Assembly (NCBI GenBank): GCA_002343825.1
Contig: DDSL01000004.1
Location: 188 to 23,225, forward strand
Length of the DNA: 23,038 bases
Origin: Chthonomonas sp. UBA2391
GTDB lineage: Bacteria; Armatimonadota; Fimbriimonadia; Fimbriimonadales; Fimbriimonadaceae
Reading direction: 5' to 3'
Part shown: positions 13,496-20,936 of the stretch, in pieces
Layout: the number at the start of each line of letters is the position of its first letter
How positions within the stretch are numbered: position 1 is the first letter of the stretch
Position numbers and translations under genes: made by a program
Notes under the pieces: generated by a model
What the model was told of the DNA's origin: nothing
What the model saw: only the letters and a program-made list of their open reading frames with translations
Databases searched by the model: none

Positions 13496-15802
13496 ATGCT
13501 CGCTTCGACTCTGGCCGTCGCCCTCCTTAGCTCCCAACCTTGGACGATTTCTGCCGGGGGAGCCCTGATCTGGGGTGGGCAACCCTATCTTCCCGCTGGA
13601 CTCCGCATCGAGGGGACCGTGGCCGAAGTCGAACGGGCTCACTCTCTGGGGGCCAAAGAGGTTCTGGTTGAACTTCCGGCTTCGGGGCGCGGTTGGAACG
13701 AGGTCTTGGAAGCGCTGGAGCAGAAGGGGATGACCTACGTCGTCGCCATCGACAGCATGGCTCCGATGGCCCAGGGAGTGCGAATCGAGCCGGAGAATCT
13801 GCGGATCACCGGGATCACTGAGACCCGAAGGATCGACCTCGCCTTGCCCAGTGGCCAACACGCCCTGATCGTCACCGCTGATCGCCGAGATGGATCGCTG
13901 GTGACGACCGAGCGGGTTCCGATCTCCGAGGGAGTCCTGCGGGCGACGGTCACGAATAACTCGGGGCTTGAGATGGTCGCCCTGATCTATCCCCAGCAGT
14001 CCAGCTTGCCCTACGTCGACTTTGGCCAGCGGATGGATCGACACCGCGACAGCTTAGTGAGGACCCTTTCGCAGGTCAAGCCCGGCCCCGGATTGCGGGG
14101 CATCCTCAATCCGCTCGGGACAATCCCCCGATACCCGGCTGCTGAGCCCCAGTTTGTCCCCACCGACCCTTGGTTCCGGATGGAACTCGAGTCGTTTTTG
14201 CGCCGCAAGTACACGACGGTCAACGCGGCTCTTCGTTCGTGGATGATCTCGGGGCCGACGTTTACCGAGTTTGGTGACCTCGCCCGCCTCGTTCCGCTCT
14301 GGACGCGCAGCCGCGGTGTGGGTGCGCTCTGGGACCCCAAAGACGATTCGATCTATCCGGTGGACCAGCGACGTTCGACGCAGTGGCGGGATCTGTGGGA
14401 GGCCATGGCCCTGGTCGGTAGCCAGCGGACGGCGAGGATCACCGAGATGCTCCAGCGGACCTGGAACGTCCCGATCCTGCAAGAATGGAGCGGTTGGTGG
14501 GGACCCTATGCGGGTTCAGCCTCGCCTCTAAGCGGGATCGCGTCGGGGATGGGTGGCGCGACGATTGATGAGCAGCTTGAGAACGTCTCTCGGGCCAGCG
14601 CGACCCTTTCGGCCTGGAGAAAGCCCGGGCTGCAGTGGGTAACAGACCACGTTTTGCAATCGGACGTTCCCGGTGAGATCGTCGGCCAGGCGGCGCGAGA
14701 CGCGGTTTCGCTCGGGGTGCGGGGATTCTATGCCCAGACCGCCGATCCCGCCGCCTTTGGCGCATGGCAAACGGCCGTGCGGTCGGCCTTGACCTCGGCC
14801 AGCGTGGGAAGTCGGCCGAGCCTGGTGGCCTACCCAGAAGGGTCGGCGAATCCGGCCTCGGTGCGGATGTTGCCGGGCGGGCGATGGTGGGTGCCGGGAT
14901 CGGGAGAAGGCGACCGACTGGACCTCGGCCCCAACTACGCCGGTTATCGGTATCAGGGCGAGGGCCGGTCCTACTTTGCGCTCTGGAGCACGATCGGACC
15001 GGTGCGGACCAAGATCCGCACGAATGATCCGGCGGCGGCGATCTTCAGGACCCTGGACGGTACCGACCCCAAGCCCAAAGTCGCCAAAAACGGGATCATC
15101 GAACTGGACCTGAGCTCCACCCCTCTGCTGATCGAAGGGCTGGACCAAGCCCCGGTGCCGGTCGATGCCTTTGATGCCGTGGTCGCCGACCTCAAGACTT
15201 TCTTCCAGATCGGGGGGAACGCGATCCCGAACGCCGACCAAGAGATCGTGCGGATGGGCGACAACATGGACGCCTTTGCCGCCGCACCCGGGGAGGCGAT
15301 GCGCGAGATTCAGCGGATCTTCGCCCGAGTGGGCACGCACATGAGCTCCTTCCTGTGGATCGAAGCCGAGAGTACGGCCAACCACTCCTTCAGCGAGGCC
15401 ATCCAGGTTCCTGGGGTGAGCAACGACGGGGTTCTGCGGCTGCGGACCGAGATCCCCAGCGACATCGCTCCTCGGACGGCCCAGTGGATGGTCCGGGCCA
15501 AGGTGCCGGGGCTGCATTCGCTGTGGATCGCGGCGCGGATCCCGGTCGATCAGCTGGACACCGTGGTCGCCCAGGTCGGGGACCGGGTTTTGCGAATATC
15601 GGAACCAGCGCTGAGCTACTACGGCGGCGGGTTCGCCTGGTACCGGCTTGGCGAGTTTCAGCTCAACCAAGAACCCGCGGAGCTACTGCTGGACGTTCGG
15701 TCTCGCCGCCCCTCGGACCTCGATCTGGACGCAGTGGTCCTGACGCCAGGAGACTTCCGCCCCGACGCCGTCCGCATGCCCATCCGCGTCCCTCGGCCGT
15801 AG
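13496..15802 (+). CDS. large secreted protein, GH42-like N-terminal half
   Basis: A protein of about 768 residues with an N-terminal signal peptide (MLASTLAVALLSSQPWTISA). Residues about 20-90 and 180-400 look like a beta/alpha barrel, and FLRRKYTTVNAALRSW with the following DLARLVPLW and STQWRDLW resembles GH42 beta-galactosidase sequences; GH42 is inferred and no catalytic pair can be assigned with confidence (LQEWSGWW contains one candidate Glu). The C-terminal part appears beta-rich, with a FLWIEAES segment like the start of a carbohydrate-binding or concanavalin-like module. Start choice is uncertain: GTG/TTG/ATG candidates at 13424 and 13448 add an arginine-rich N-region; 13496 gives an uncharged signal like that of the CBM9-like protein. 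Confidence 0.75.
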   Translation: MLASTLAVALLSSQPWTISAGGALIWGGQPYLPAGLRIEGTVAEVERAHSLGAKEVLVELPASGRGWNEVLEALEQKGMTYVVAIDSMAPMAQGVRIEPENLRITGITETRRIDLALPSGQHALIVTADRRDGSLVTTERVPISEGVLRATVTNNSGLEMVALIYPQQSSLPYVDFGQRMDRHRDSLVRTLSQVKPGPGLRGILNPLGTIPRYPAAEPQFVPTDPWFRMELESFLRRKYTTVNAALRSWMISGPTFTEFGDLARLVPLWTRSRGVGALWDPKDDSIYPVDQRRSTQWRDLWEAMALVGSQRTARITEMLQRTWNVPILQEWSGWWGPYAGSASPLSGIASGMGGATIDEQLENVSRASATLSAWRKPGLQWVTDHVLQSDVPGEIVGQAARDAVSLGVRGFYAQTADPAAFGAWQTAVRSALTSASVGSRPSLVAYPEGSANPASVRMLPGGRWWVPGSGEGDRLDLGPNYAGYRYQGEGRSYFALWSTIGPVRTKIRTNDPAAAIFRTLDGTDPKPKVAKNGIIELDLSSTPLLIEGLDQAPVPVDAFDAVVADLKTFFQIGGNAIPNADQEIVRMGDNMDAFAAAPGEAMREIQRIFARVGTHMSSFLWIEAESTANHSFSEAIQVPGVSNDGVLRLRTEIPSDIAPRTAQWMVRAKVPGLHSLWIAARIPVDQLDTVVAQVGDRVLRISEPALSYYGGGFAWYRLGEFQLNQEPAELLLDVRSRRPSDLDLDAVVLTPGDFRPDAVRMPIRVPRP

Positions 15803-15985
15803 CGGGCCATCGAGACGATGCCTAGGGACATGATCGCCTCAGCTGTTCTCGACCAAAATCATGAGGGCTGACCGAGTCGCCGGCAATAGTTGCGCTCGTG
15901 TCTTGGGTGCAAGTATTTGCTCGATCCCTTCCCAGTGTCTCGAAACGTTGGTATACTTCAATATCCTTGAACAACAAGTCCAAAC
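15803..15985 (+). other. spacer upstream of low-GC accessory gene
   Basis: No gene seen. GC content falls through this stretch towards the accessory gene. It contains a promoter-like pair at 15929-15957. No direct repeat matching the far side of the accessory gene (16796-16928) and no attachment-site-like sequence was found by eye. Confidence 0.5.
15929..15957 (+). promoter_or_regulatory. sigma70-like promoter of the accessory gene
   Basis: -35 TTCCCA (15929-15934, 4 of 6 consensus) and -10 TATACT (15952-15957) are separated by 17 bases. The ATG at 15986 lies 28 bases past the -10, so the message would have a leader of about 20 bases, unlike the leaderless pattern at several neighbouring genes. 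Confidence 0.5.
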
Positions 15986-16795
15986 ATGAGTTCACCCGAC
16001 GCTAAAGCACCAAAGGTTTGCTTTGTTATTGCACCGATCGGAAACGAAGGCTCTGACATCAGGCTTCGTTCTGACCAAATTCTAAATCATCTTATTACTC
16101 CTGCAGCACGCGAATGTGGGTACGAGCCGCTGAGAGCAGACCAGATATCAGAGCCCGGATTAATTACTTCTCAAGTGATTCAACATGTGGTAGAGGATCC
16201 GCTCGTGATTGCGGATCTTTCAGGCCGAAATCCTAATGTTTTCTACGAGCTGGCGTTGAGACATGCCATAAAGAAGCCCGTGGTCCAGATTATTAATGCG
16301 ACGGAACCTATACCGTTCGATATCGCCGCTAGCCGAACAGTTCATGTCGATCATAGGGATTTAGATAGTGTTGCAAAGGCGAAGGAGGAAATAATTAGAC
16401 AAATAAAATCCGTGGAAGGGAACCCAGAGGACGTGGACAACCCGATCTCGGTGGCTGTTGAACTGCAATCTTTGCGTCGAAGTGACAACCCGCTTGAAAA
16501 AAGCTACGCTGAGATCATCACTCTACTGACGGAAATCAGGGGTGGAATGGTTGATTTAAGGGATCTTGGACGACGTGATGAGATTCATCCCATGATCCTG
16601 GACGAATTGTTGACAGCGTACGAAAGAATAACTACCTTCACGGACCGTGACCCAACGAGTCCGATGACTCCTGAAGAAACAGACTTTCTACAAACTGTAA
16701 TTCGGCGAATGGCACGACCACTCGAAATGTTGTGCAGAGATGCTGGCGTCAGTTCTGACGTTTTTTTGAGACGGGCGCGACGCTTAAAGCCATAA
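15986..16795 (+). CDS. TIR / nucleoside 2-deoxyribosyltransferase-like protein, candidate defence gene
   Basis: A 269-residue soluble protein. The N-terminal domain (about 10-140) has a Rossmann-like pattern: strand VCFVIAPIG, helix RSDQILNHLITPAARE, strand VIADLSG (Asp77), then RNPNVFYELALRHA (Glu88) and KPVVQIIN. This N-P-N-x-x-YEL-x(3)-HA pattern is typical of nucleoside-deoxyribosyltransferase-like and TIR-like proteins, in which the Glu attacks N-glycosidic bonds; such domains are frequent in bacterial conflict systems. The C-terminal half (150-269) is predicted helical and unassigned. The gene is isolated, has its own promoter, and is clearly lower in GC (58 of 120 bases at 16021-16140) than recG (45 of 60 at 17101-17160), which suggests horizontal acquisition. 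No Shine-Dalgarno sequence was seen. Confidence 0.85.
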   Translation: MSSPDAKAPKVCFVIAPIGNEGSDIRLRSDQILNHLITPAARECGYEPLRADQISEPGLITSQVIQHVVEDPLVIADLSGRNPNVFYELALRHAIKKPVVQIINATEPIPFDIAASRTVHVDHRDLDSVAKAKEEIIRQIKSVEGNPEDVDNPISVAVELQSLRRSDNPLEKSYAEIITLLTEIRGGMVDLRDLGRRDEIHPMILDELLTAYERITTFTDRDPTSPMTPEETDFLQTVIRRMARPLEMLCRDAGVSSDVFLRRARRLKP

Positions 16796-16928
16796 CTAAC
16801 CGCTGAGCCCGCGGGAGGGGATACTCGGGGACTAGTTAGGTGGTCGCCCAAAGCGTGGGGGTTAGTTTCCGCGTGTGTCCTTGAAAGGCGCATGATAACA
16901 TCCTGGTTACCCTTGCGGCGAATTAGAG
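16796..16928. other. convergent gap between accessory gene and recG
   Basis: 133 bases with no gene. It contains a CCCGCGGG palindrome shortly after the accessory gene stop, but no T-run follows and no clear terminator was found for either gene. No integrase site or repeat pair was recognised. Confidence 0.4.
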
Positions 16929-19055
16929 TTATGAAATCGTCGCCAGCGCGGATTCTCGGCGGATATCGCGGATTCGGGTTGCGATTCGGCTGTGGTCGGG
17001 ATGTTCGAGCTCGGGGTCGCGCTCTAGAAGGTGCAGAGCGGCCCCTCGCGCCTGTTCCAGCAAGATCGAATCTTGGATCAGGTCGGCGATCTTGAAGTCC
17101 AGGTTTCCGCTCTGCTTGGTCCCCGCGACTTCGCCCGGGCCGCGCAGCCGCAGGTCGGCCTCGGCGATCCGGAAGCCGTCGGTGGTTTCGGTCATGATCC
17201 GCAGCCGCTCCTCGCTCTCTTCTTTGGTGGGTTCACCGACCAGGATGCAGTAGCTCTGGTGCTGGCCCCGGCCGACCCGGCCCCGGAGCTGGTGGAGCTG
17301 GGCAAGGCCGAAGCGGTTGGCGTCCTCGATGACCATCACGCTGGCGTTGGGGACGTCTACCCCGACCTCGATCACGACCGTGCTGACGAGGATATCGAGC
17401 TCGTGGGCCCGAAACTTCAGCATCACGTCCTCCTTTTCCGTCGCCTTCATCTGGCCATGGAGCAGCCCGACGCGGCGGTTGGGGAAGACCTGGTTGCTCA
17501 GCCGATAATGCAGGTCCTCGGCGGCTTGGGTCTGCATCTTGTCGCTCTCGGCGATCATTGGGCAAACAAAGTAGGCCTGACGACCTTCGGCCAGGAGCTT
17601 TTCGACTCCGTCGTAGACCTTCTCCCGCTCGTGGGCGCGCCGCCAGTGGGTCTTGATCGGGGTGCGGCCGGGGGGGAGTTCGTCGATGATGCTGAGGTCC
17701 AGGTCGCCATAGACCGCCATCGTGAGCGTCCTCGGGATCGGGGTGGCGGTCATGACCAGAACATCGGGTTGCACCTCGCCTTTGGCCCGGAGCGCGGCCC
17801 GCTGGAGCACACCGAAGCGATGTTGCTCATCAATGACGGCAAGCCCAAGACGTTGGAACTTGACTCCATCTTGAACCAGGGCGTGGGTGCCGACCACGAT
17901 GCGGGCCTCTCCCGATTCGGCTTGTTGCAGGGCTTTGCGCTTCTTTTGGGCCGGGAGCTTGCCGCTGAGGGGCTGTACGGAGATCCCCAGCGGATCGAAA
18001 AGGCGGTGGAGATTGATATAGTGCTGGTCGGCGAGAATCTCGGTGGGGGCCATCATGGCGGCCTGATACCCATTGCGGACGGCCAGCAGCATGGCGCAGG
18101 CCGCGACGGCGGTTTTCCCCGAGCCGACGTCGCCCTGGACCAGGCGGTTCATCGGGTGGGGGCGCTCCATGTCGGCCATGATCTCGCCGATGACCCGCTT
18201 TTGGGCACCGGTCAGTTCGAAGGGAAGCATGGAGTGGATTTCTTCCCAAATGCCGCGTTGCCTTTGGTCGCCAAAAAGCCCGGTCGGGTCGGCGGTGGCC
18301 GCCGGGTCAAACTTGATTCCGACCTCTCGCTTGGCTTGGAGCCGGCGCATCTGGGCCACGAGCTGCAGATAGAAAAACTCCTCAAAGACCAGGCGGCGGC
18401 GCGCCTTCTTTTGCTCCTCCATGGTTTCGGGTTGGTGGATCTGTCGCAGGCTCCAGCGGAGTCCGGTGAGGTCTTGCTCCTCTCGGAACAGTTTGGGGAG
18501 TGGCTCTTCGACGGCGTCCAGAAAATACTCAATGGCGCTGGCGGCGGCTTTTCGGACTAGCCATTGGGGGATCCCCTCGGTCAGGCCATAGACGGGGACG
18601 ATGCGAGCAAAGGCCTCGGCATCTTCTTCCTCATCGAGCATTTCGAGCTCGGGAGCATGGATCTCAAGACGCATGTCATTGGCCCGCACCATCCCGTAGG
18701 CGATGACCTCCCTCTCGGCGTTTTGAAGCCGCTTGGCGATCCAGGGCTGGTTGAACCAAACGAGGGTGCAGTATCCGGTGCCGTCGGTGACGCTGGCCTT
18801 TAGGAGGACTTTCCCGCCGCGGGTTGGGCGGGTCTCGACGCGGTCGATGACCCCTCGAATCGTCGCAAATTCTCCAGCCCGAAGATTTTTGAGCGGAGGG
18901 AGGTTGCGGCGGTCCTCATAGCGGCGAGGGAAGTGGAAGAGCACGTCGCCCACCGTCCGCAAGCCCAGCTTGTGCATCCCCAAAGCCCACCTGGGTCCGA
19001 CTCCTTTGAGGAATTGGACTTCGGTCGCAAGGCGAGAGACGGGCGAGGCGTTCAC
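16929..19055 (-). CDS. recG: ATP-dependent DNA helicase RecG
   Basis: Superfamily 2 helicase that remodels stalled forks and branch-migrates Holliday junctions. About 708 residues, normal for the family. The N-terminal wedge domain begins VQFLKGVGPRWALGMHKLG; the OB-fold is seen around GEFATIRGVIDRVETRPTRGG; helicase motifs are QGDVGSGKTAVA (Walker A), MMAPTEILADQH, VVGTHALVQDGV, VIDEQHRFGV (DExx box), VMTATPIPRTL, LLHGQMK, STVVIEVGVDVPNA and HQLRGRVGRG. The C-terminal segment DLRLRGPGEVAGTKQSG is also diagnostic. Start is uncertain: GTG 19055 or TTG 19067. It is divergent from the atp operon with a gap of only about 14 bases. Confidence 0.96.
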   Translation of the reverse strand: MNASPVSRLATEVQFLKGVGPRWALGMHKLGLRTVGDVLFHFPRRYEDRRNLPPLKNLRAGEFATIRGVIDRVETRPTRGGKVLLKASVTDGTGYCTLVWFNQPWIAKRLQNAEREVIAYGMVRANDMRLEIHAPELEMLDEEEDAEAFARIVPVYGLTEGIPQWLVRKAAASAIEYFLDAVEEPLPKLFREEQDLTGLRWSLRQIHQPETMEEQKKARRRLVFEEFFYLQLVAQMRRLQAKREVGIKFDPAATADPTGLFGDQRQRGIWEEIHSMLPFELTGAQKRVIGEIMADMERPHPMNRLVQGDVGSGKTAVAACAMLLAVRNGYQAAMMAPTEILADQHYINLHRLFDPLGISVQPLSGKLPAQKKRKALQQAESGEARIVVGTHALVQDGVKFQRLGLAVIDEQHRFGVLQRAALRAKGEVQPDVLVMTATPIPRTLTMAVYGDLDLSIIDELPPGRTPIKTHWRRAHEREKVYDGVEKLLAEGRQAYFVCPMIAESDKMQTQAAEDLHYRLSNQVFPNRRVGLLHGQMKATEKEDVMLKFRAHELDILVSTVVIEVGVDVPNASVMVIEDANRFGLAQLHQLRGRVGRGQHQSYCILVGEPTKEESEERLRIMTETTDGFRIAEADLRLRGPGEVAGTKQSGNLDFKIADLIQDSILLEQARGAALHLLERDPELEHPDHSRIATRIRDIRRESALATIS

Positions 19056-19056
19056 G

Positions 19057-19062
19057 TACAAT
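19057..19062 (+). promoter_or_regulatory. -10 box TACAAT, atp operon
   Basis: TACAAT is followed by 7 bases and the ATG of atpZ at 19070, predicting a leaderless operon message. No -35 consensus was seen. It lies in the very short recG-atpZ gap, so the two promoters must overlap each other or recG coding sequence. Confidence 0.6.
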
Positions 19063-19069
19063 AACAAGC

Positions 19070-19465
19070 ATGACCGGACCCGACGATGCGTCGCAAGAGA
19101 GGATCAGTGACCAGTTTCGCGAAGAAGCAGACCGGATCGATCAAGAATTTGAATCCAAGATCCGGGATCTGGAGGCGAAGGCGGCATCTGCCAAAGGCCG
19201 GGCCACGGAGCGCGACGTGACTCCAAAGCTCTCTCCCGAGAAGCAAACTTCATCTTCTTCATTGAGTGCGAACCGGGGGCTCGCTTTCGGGCTGCAGCTG
19301 TCTTACACCCTGGTTGGCGTTCCGATTGCCTTCTTCGGGGTGGGTTGGCTCATCGATCGATCCCGAGGGGGGAACACCTGGCAGACTTGGCTTGGGCTGA
19401 TCGGGTTCGGGATCGCGGTGGCGTATACGATCACCTTGCTGAACCGCCAGAACGCACAGAAATGA
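19070..19465 (+). CDS. atpZ: AtpZ/AtpI-family F0F1-associated membrane protein
   Basis: A 131-residue protein with a charged, probably coiled N-terminal half (about 7-45) and two membrane helices (about 72-95 and 105-124). The pattern FGLQLSYTLVGVPIAFFGVGWLIDR followed by a short loop and GLIGFGIAVAYTITLL is typical of the AtpZ/AtpI family (putative F0F1-ATPase subunit) that opens atp operons and is proposed to aid c-ring assembly or ion supply. The N-terminal extension is longer than in many relatives. Its stop overlaps the next start by 4 bases (ATGA). Confidence 0.88.
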   Translation: MTGPDDASQERISDQFREEADRIDQEFESKIRDLEAKAASAKGRATERDVTPKLSPEKQTSSSSLSANRGLAFGLQLSYTLVGVPIAFFGVGWLIDRSRGGNTWQTWLGLIGFGIAVAYTITLLNRQNAQK

Positions 19466-19749
19466 TCTCGTTTTTCGTGGGACTCGTGGTGGGGGCCTTT
19501 TCCGCCATTGGATTGTCGGCCCTGATCGCACTGATTGCTGAGTTCATTCACTCGCGAAATCCTGAGAAGCGCCTCTTCTGGGGGATGCTGGCCCTGCTGA
19601 AGCCGCCCGCACTTTTGCTGGGTTGGCTTTGGTTGCGTACCGCTCCCTCGGCCTCCCCCCTCCCCTTTGCATTGGCGATGGTTTTGGTATACTGCGGACT
19701 CATCGGGTGGGTGGCCACGAGGGGTGCCCACGACGATCGAACGGTATGA
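19462..19749 (+). CDS. small three-helix membrane protein in the atp operon
   Basis: A 95-residue protein with three hydrophobic stretches (about 1-29, 36-56 and 66-83). It is overlapped by 4 bases at both ends with atpZ and atpB, so it is almost certainly translated with them. Its position matches that of the AtpI subunit in other operons, and AtpI or an AtpR-like role is possible, but the sequence is too short and hydrophobic to assign. The ATG at 19462 (MISFFVGLVVG) is used; the longer frame from 19345 is the shadow of atpZ. Confidence 0.8.
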   Translation: MISFFVGLVVGAFSAIGLSALIALIAEFIHSRNPEKRLFWGMLALLKPPALLLGWLWLRTAPSASPLPFALAMVLVYCGLIGWVATRGAHDDRTV

Positions 19750-20558
19750 GGGGATTATTCGAAATTGGCGGCGCGCTGTTTGCAGCGTCGGAATCGCATG
19801 GAGGCGGTCACAAAGAAACTTCCTTCGTGGGCCTGATGGTCTACTTGGTGATCCTCTTCGCGGCGATTTTCGGAACTCTGGCTTTGGCCAAGAAGGGACT
19901 TTCGGAGCGCGTCTTCAAGAACTGGTTCACCAGCCGCTTCGAGCAGCTTTATCTCTTCATCGACCAGATGTGCATCAACATCATCGGCGCCCATGGTCGC
20001 CAATACGTGCCCATCATGGTTGGCTTCTGGCTGGTCATCTTCTTCAGTAACCTGATCTCGCTGTTCTTTCCGTATGCCCCTACGATGGACCTTGGCTTCA
20101 ACCTCGCCTTGGCCCTCATCAGCATCGGATATGTGCAGTATGAGGGGATCCGGGCGAATGGGGTCTTCGGACATTTCAGCCACTTCGCCGGTCCGAAACT
20201 TGGGGTCGCACTCATCCCGATCACCGCGATGATCTTTGTGATCGAATTGATCTCCGAGATCATGAAGAACGTCTCGCTCAGCGTCCGGATTTACGGGAAC
20301 ATCTACGGCGGCCACGAGGCAACCAACGCGATGAATGACCTCGGTTCCAAGATCATCCCCCTGGGTGACGGTGGCTACCTCGGAATTCCGTTTGGGGCCT
20401 TCTTGATCCCGGTCAAGCTCTTGACCTGCCTCGTCCAGGCGCTGGTCTTCACCCTTCTGACCTGCGTCTATCTCTCCTTGGTCACCCATCACGACCACGG
20501 CGATGAGCACGACCACCATCAAGACCACGCCCCGGCGGGTGCTCCGGCCCACGCCTAA
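19746..20558 (+). CDS. atpB: F0F1 ATP synthase subunit a
   Basis: The stator channel subunit that passes ions to the c-ring; 270 residues with about five membrane helices. The essential arginine lies in NVSLSVRIYGNIYGGH (about Arg181). Other typical segments are SNLISLFFPYAPTMDLGFNLALAL and a Glu-rich ELISEIMKN. Unusual is the C-terminal tail (248-270): HHDHGDEHDHHQDH followed by APAGAPAHA, which could bind metal. The ATG at 19746 overlaps the previous stop (ATGA); an upstream frame from 19623 is not used. Confidence 0.96.
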   Translation: MRGLFEIGGALFAASESHGGGHKETSFVGLMVYLVILFAAIFGTLALAKKGLSERVFKNWFTSRFEQLYLFIDQMCINIIGAHGRQYVPIMVGFWLVIFFSNLISLFFPYAPTMDLGFNLALALISIGYVQYEGIRANGVFGHFSHFAGPKLGVALIPITAMIFVIELISEIMKNVSLSVRIYGNIYGGHEATNAMNDLGSKIIPLGDGGYLGIPFGAFLIPVKLLTCLVQALVFTLLTCVYLSLVTHHDHGDEHDHHQDHAPAGAPAHA

Positions 20559-20626
20559 CCCACGATTTTCGACTCAACTCAACAAACTCAACACTCAATA
20601 CACAAGGAAAACATAAGGAAACCATC
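20559..20626 (+). promoter_or_regulatory. A/C-rich leader with CTCAA repeats and SD of atpE
   Basis: The gap before atpE carries several CTCAA or CTCAAC units (from about 20572 to 20598) in a stretch nearly free of G, followed by AAGGAAA shortly before the ATG at 20627. Such an unstructured leader is the known way to raise c-subunit translation above that of its neighbours. Function here is inferred from that analogy. Confidence 0.55.
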
Positions 20627-20833
20627 ATGGCAGGACTCGGACTCGGACTCGCAATTCTCGGCATCGCTATCGGCCTCGGACTCGTCGGATATTCGGCGAT
20701 GCAGGGCATGGCTCGACAACCAGAAGCAATCGGAAAGATGCAAACGGCCATGCTGATCGCTATGGCGTTCATCGAACTCGTCTTCCTTCTCACCGCTTTC
20801 GTTCTGGCCGGCCAGTTCGTCCAGATGAAGTAA
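20627..20833 (+). CDS. atpE: F0F1 ATP synthase subunit c
   Basis: The proteolipid that forms the rotating c-ring; 68 residues, slightly short. Helix 1 has the GLGLGLAILGIAIGLGLVG glycine pattern, the polar loop is MARQPEA, and helix 2 carries the ion-binding carboxylate in MAFIELVFLLTAF (Glu50). The residue after Glu is Leu rather than Ser or Thr, which argues for proton rather than sodium coupling. It has its own leader with a good Shine-Dalgarno sequence. Confidence 0.97.
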   Translation: MAGLGLGLAILGIAIGLGLVGYSAMQGMARQPEAIGKMQTAMLIAMAFIELVFLLTAFVLAGQFVQMK

Positions 20834-20851
20834 AGGGGCACTCAGGCCCTG

Positions 20852-20888
20852 GTTCGGGACTCTTCGCCTTTGGTGAGGTGTCCCGAAC
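20852..20888 (+). promoter_or_regulatory. long hairpin between atpE and atpF
   Basis: GTTCGGGAC (20852-20860) pairs perfectly with GTCCCGAAC (20880-20888). After a T-T mismatch, CTTCGCC (20862-20868) pairs with GGTGAGG (20872-20878) using two G-U pairs, closing on a TTT loop. No T-run follows immediately. It probably stabilises the 3' end of an atpE message or reduces read-through into atpF. Confidence 0.7.
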
Positions 20889-20936
20889 TCCAACTCCATC
20901 CCAATTCGCGATTTTCTCTAATCTAATTCAACATTC

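Noticed and set aside
13448..13520. Arginine-rich start of the GH42-like protein as a twin-arginine signal, tempting because tatA is nearby
   Set aside because: RRVPSRD does not match the S/T-R-R-x-F-L-K consensus and the start codon itself is uncertain.
14528..15670. 380-codon minus-strand frame in the GH42-like gene
   Set aside because: Antisense shadow; composition rich in Arg, Gly, His and Pro and no motif.
15803..16928. Mobile element around the low-GC gene
   Set aside because: No integrase, transposase, terminal inverted repeats, flanking direct repeats or tRNA target were found by eye.
17031..18560. 509-codon plus-strand frame inside recG
   Set aside because: High-GC antisense shadow of recG; no family features, while recG has all helicase motifs.
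19755..20552. 265-codon minus-strand frame in atpB
   Set aside because: Antisense shadow; charged sequence mirrors the hydrophobic codons of subunit a.
20762..20800. Sodium-type ion site in AtpE
   Set aside because: The residue after the essential Glu is Leu, not the Ser or Thr of sodium-binding c subunits.
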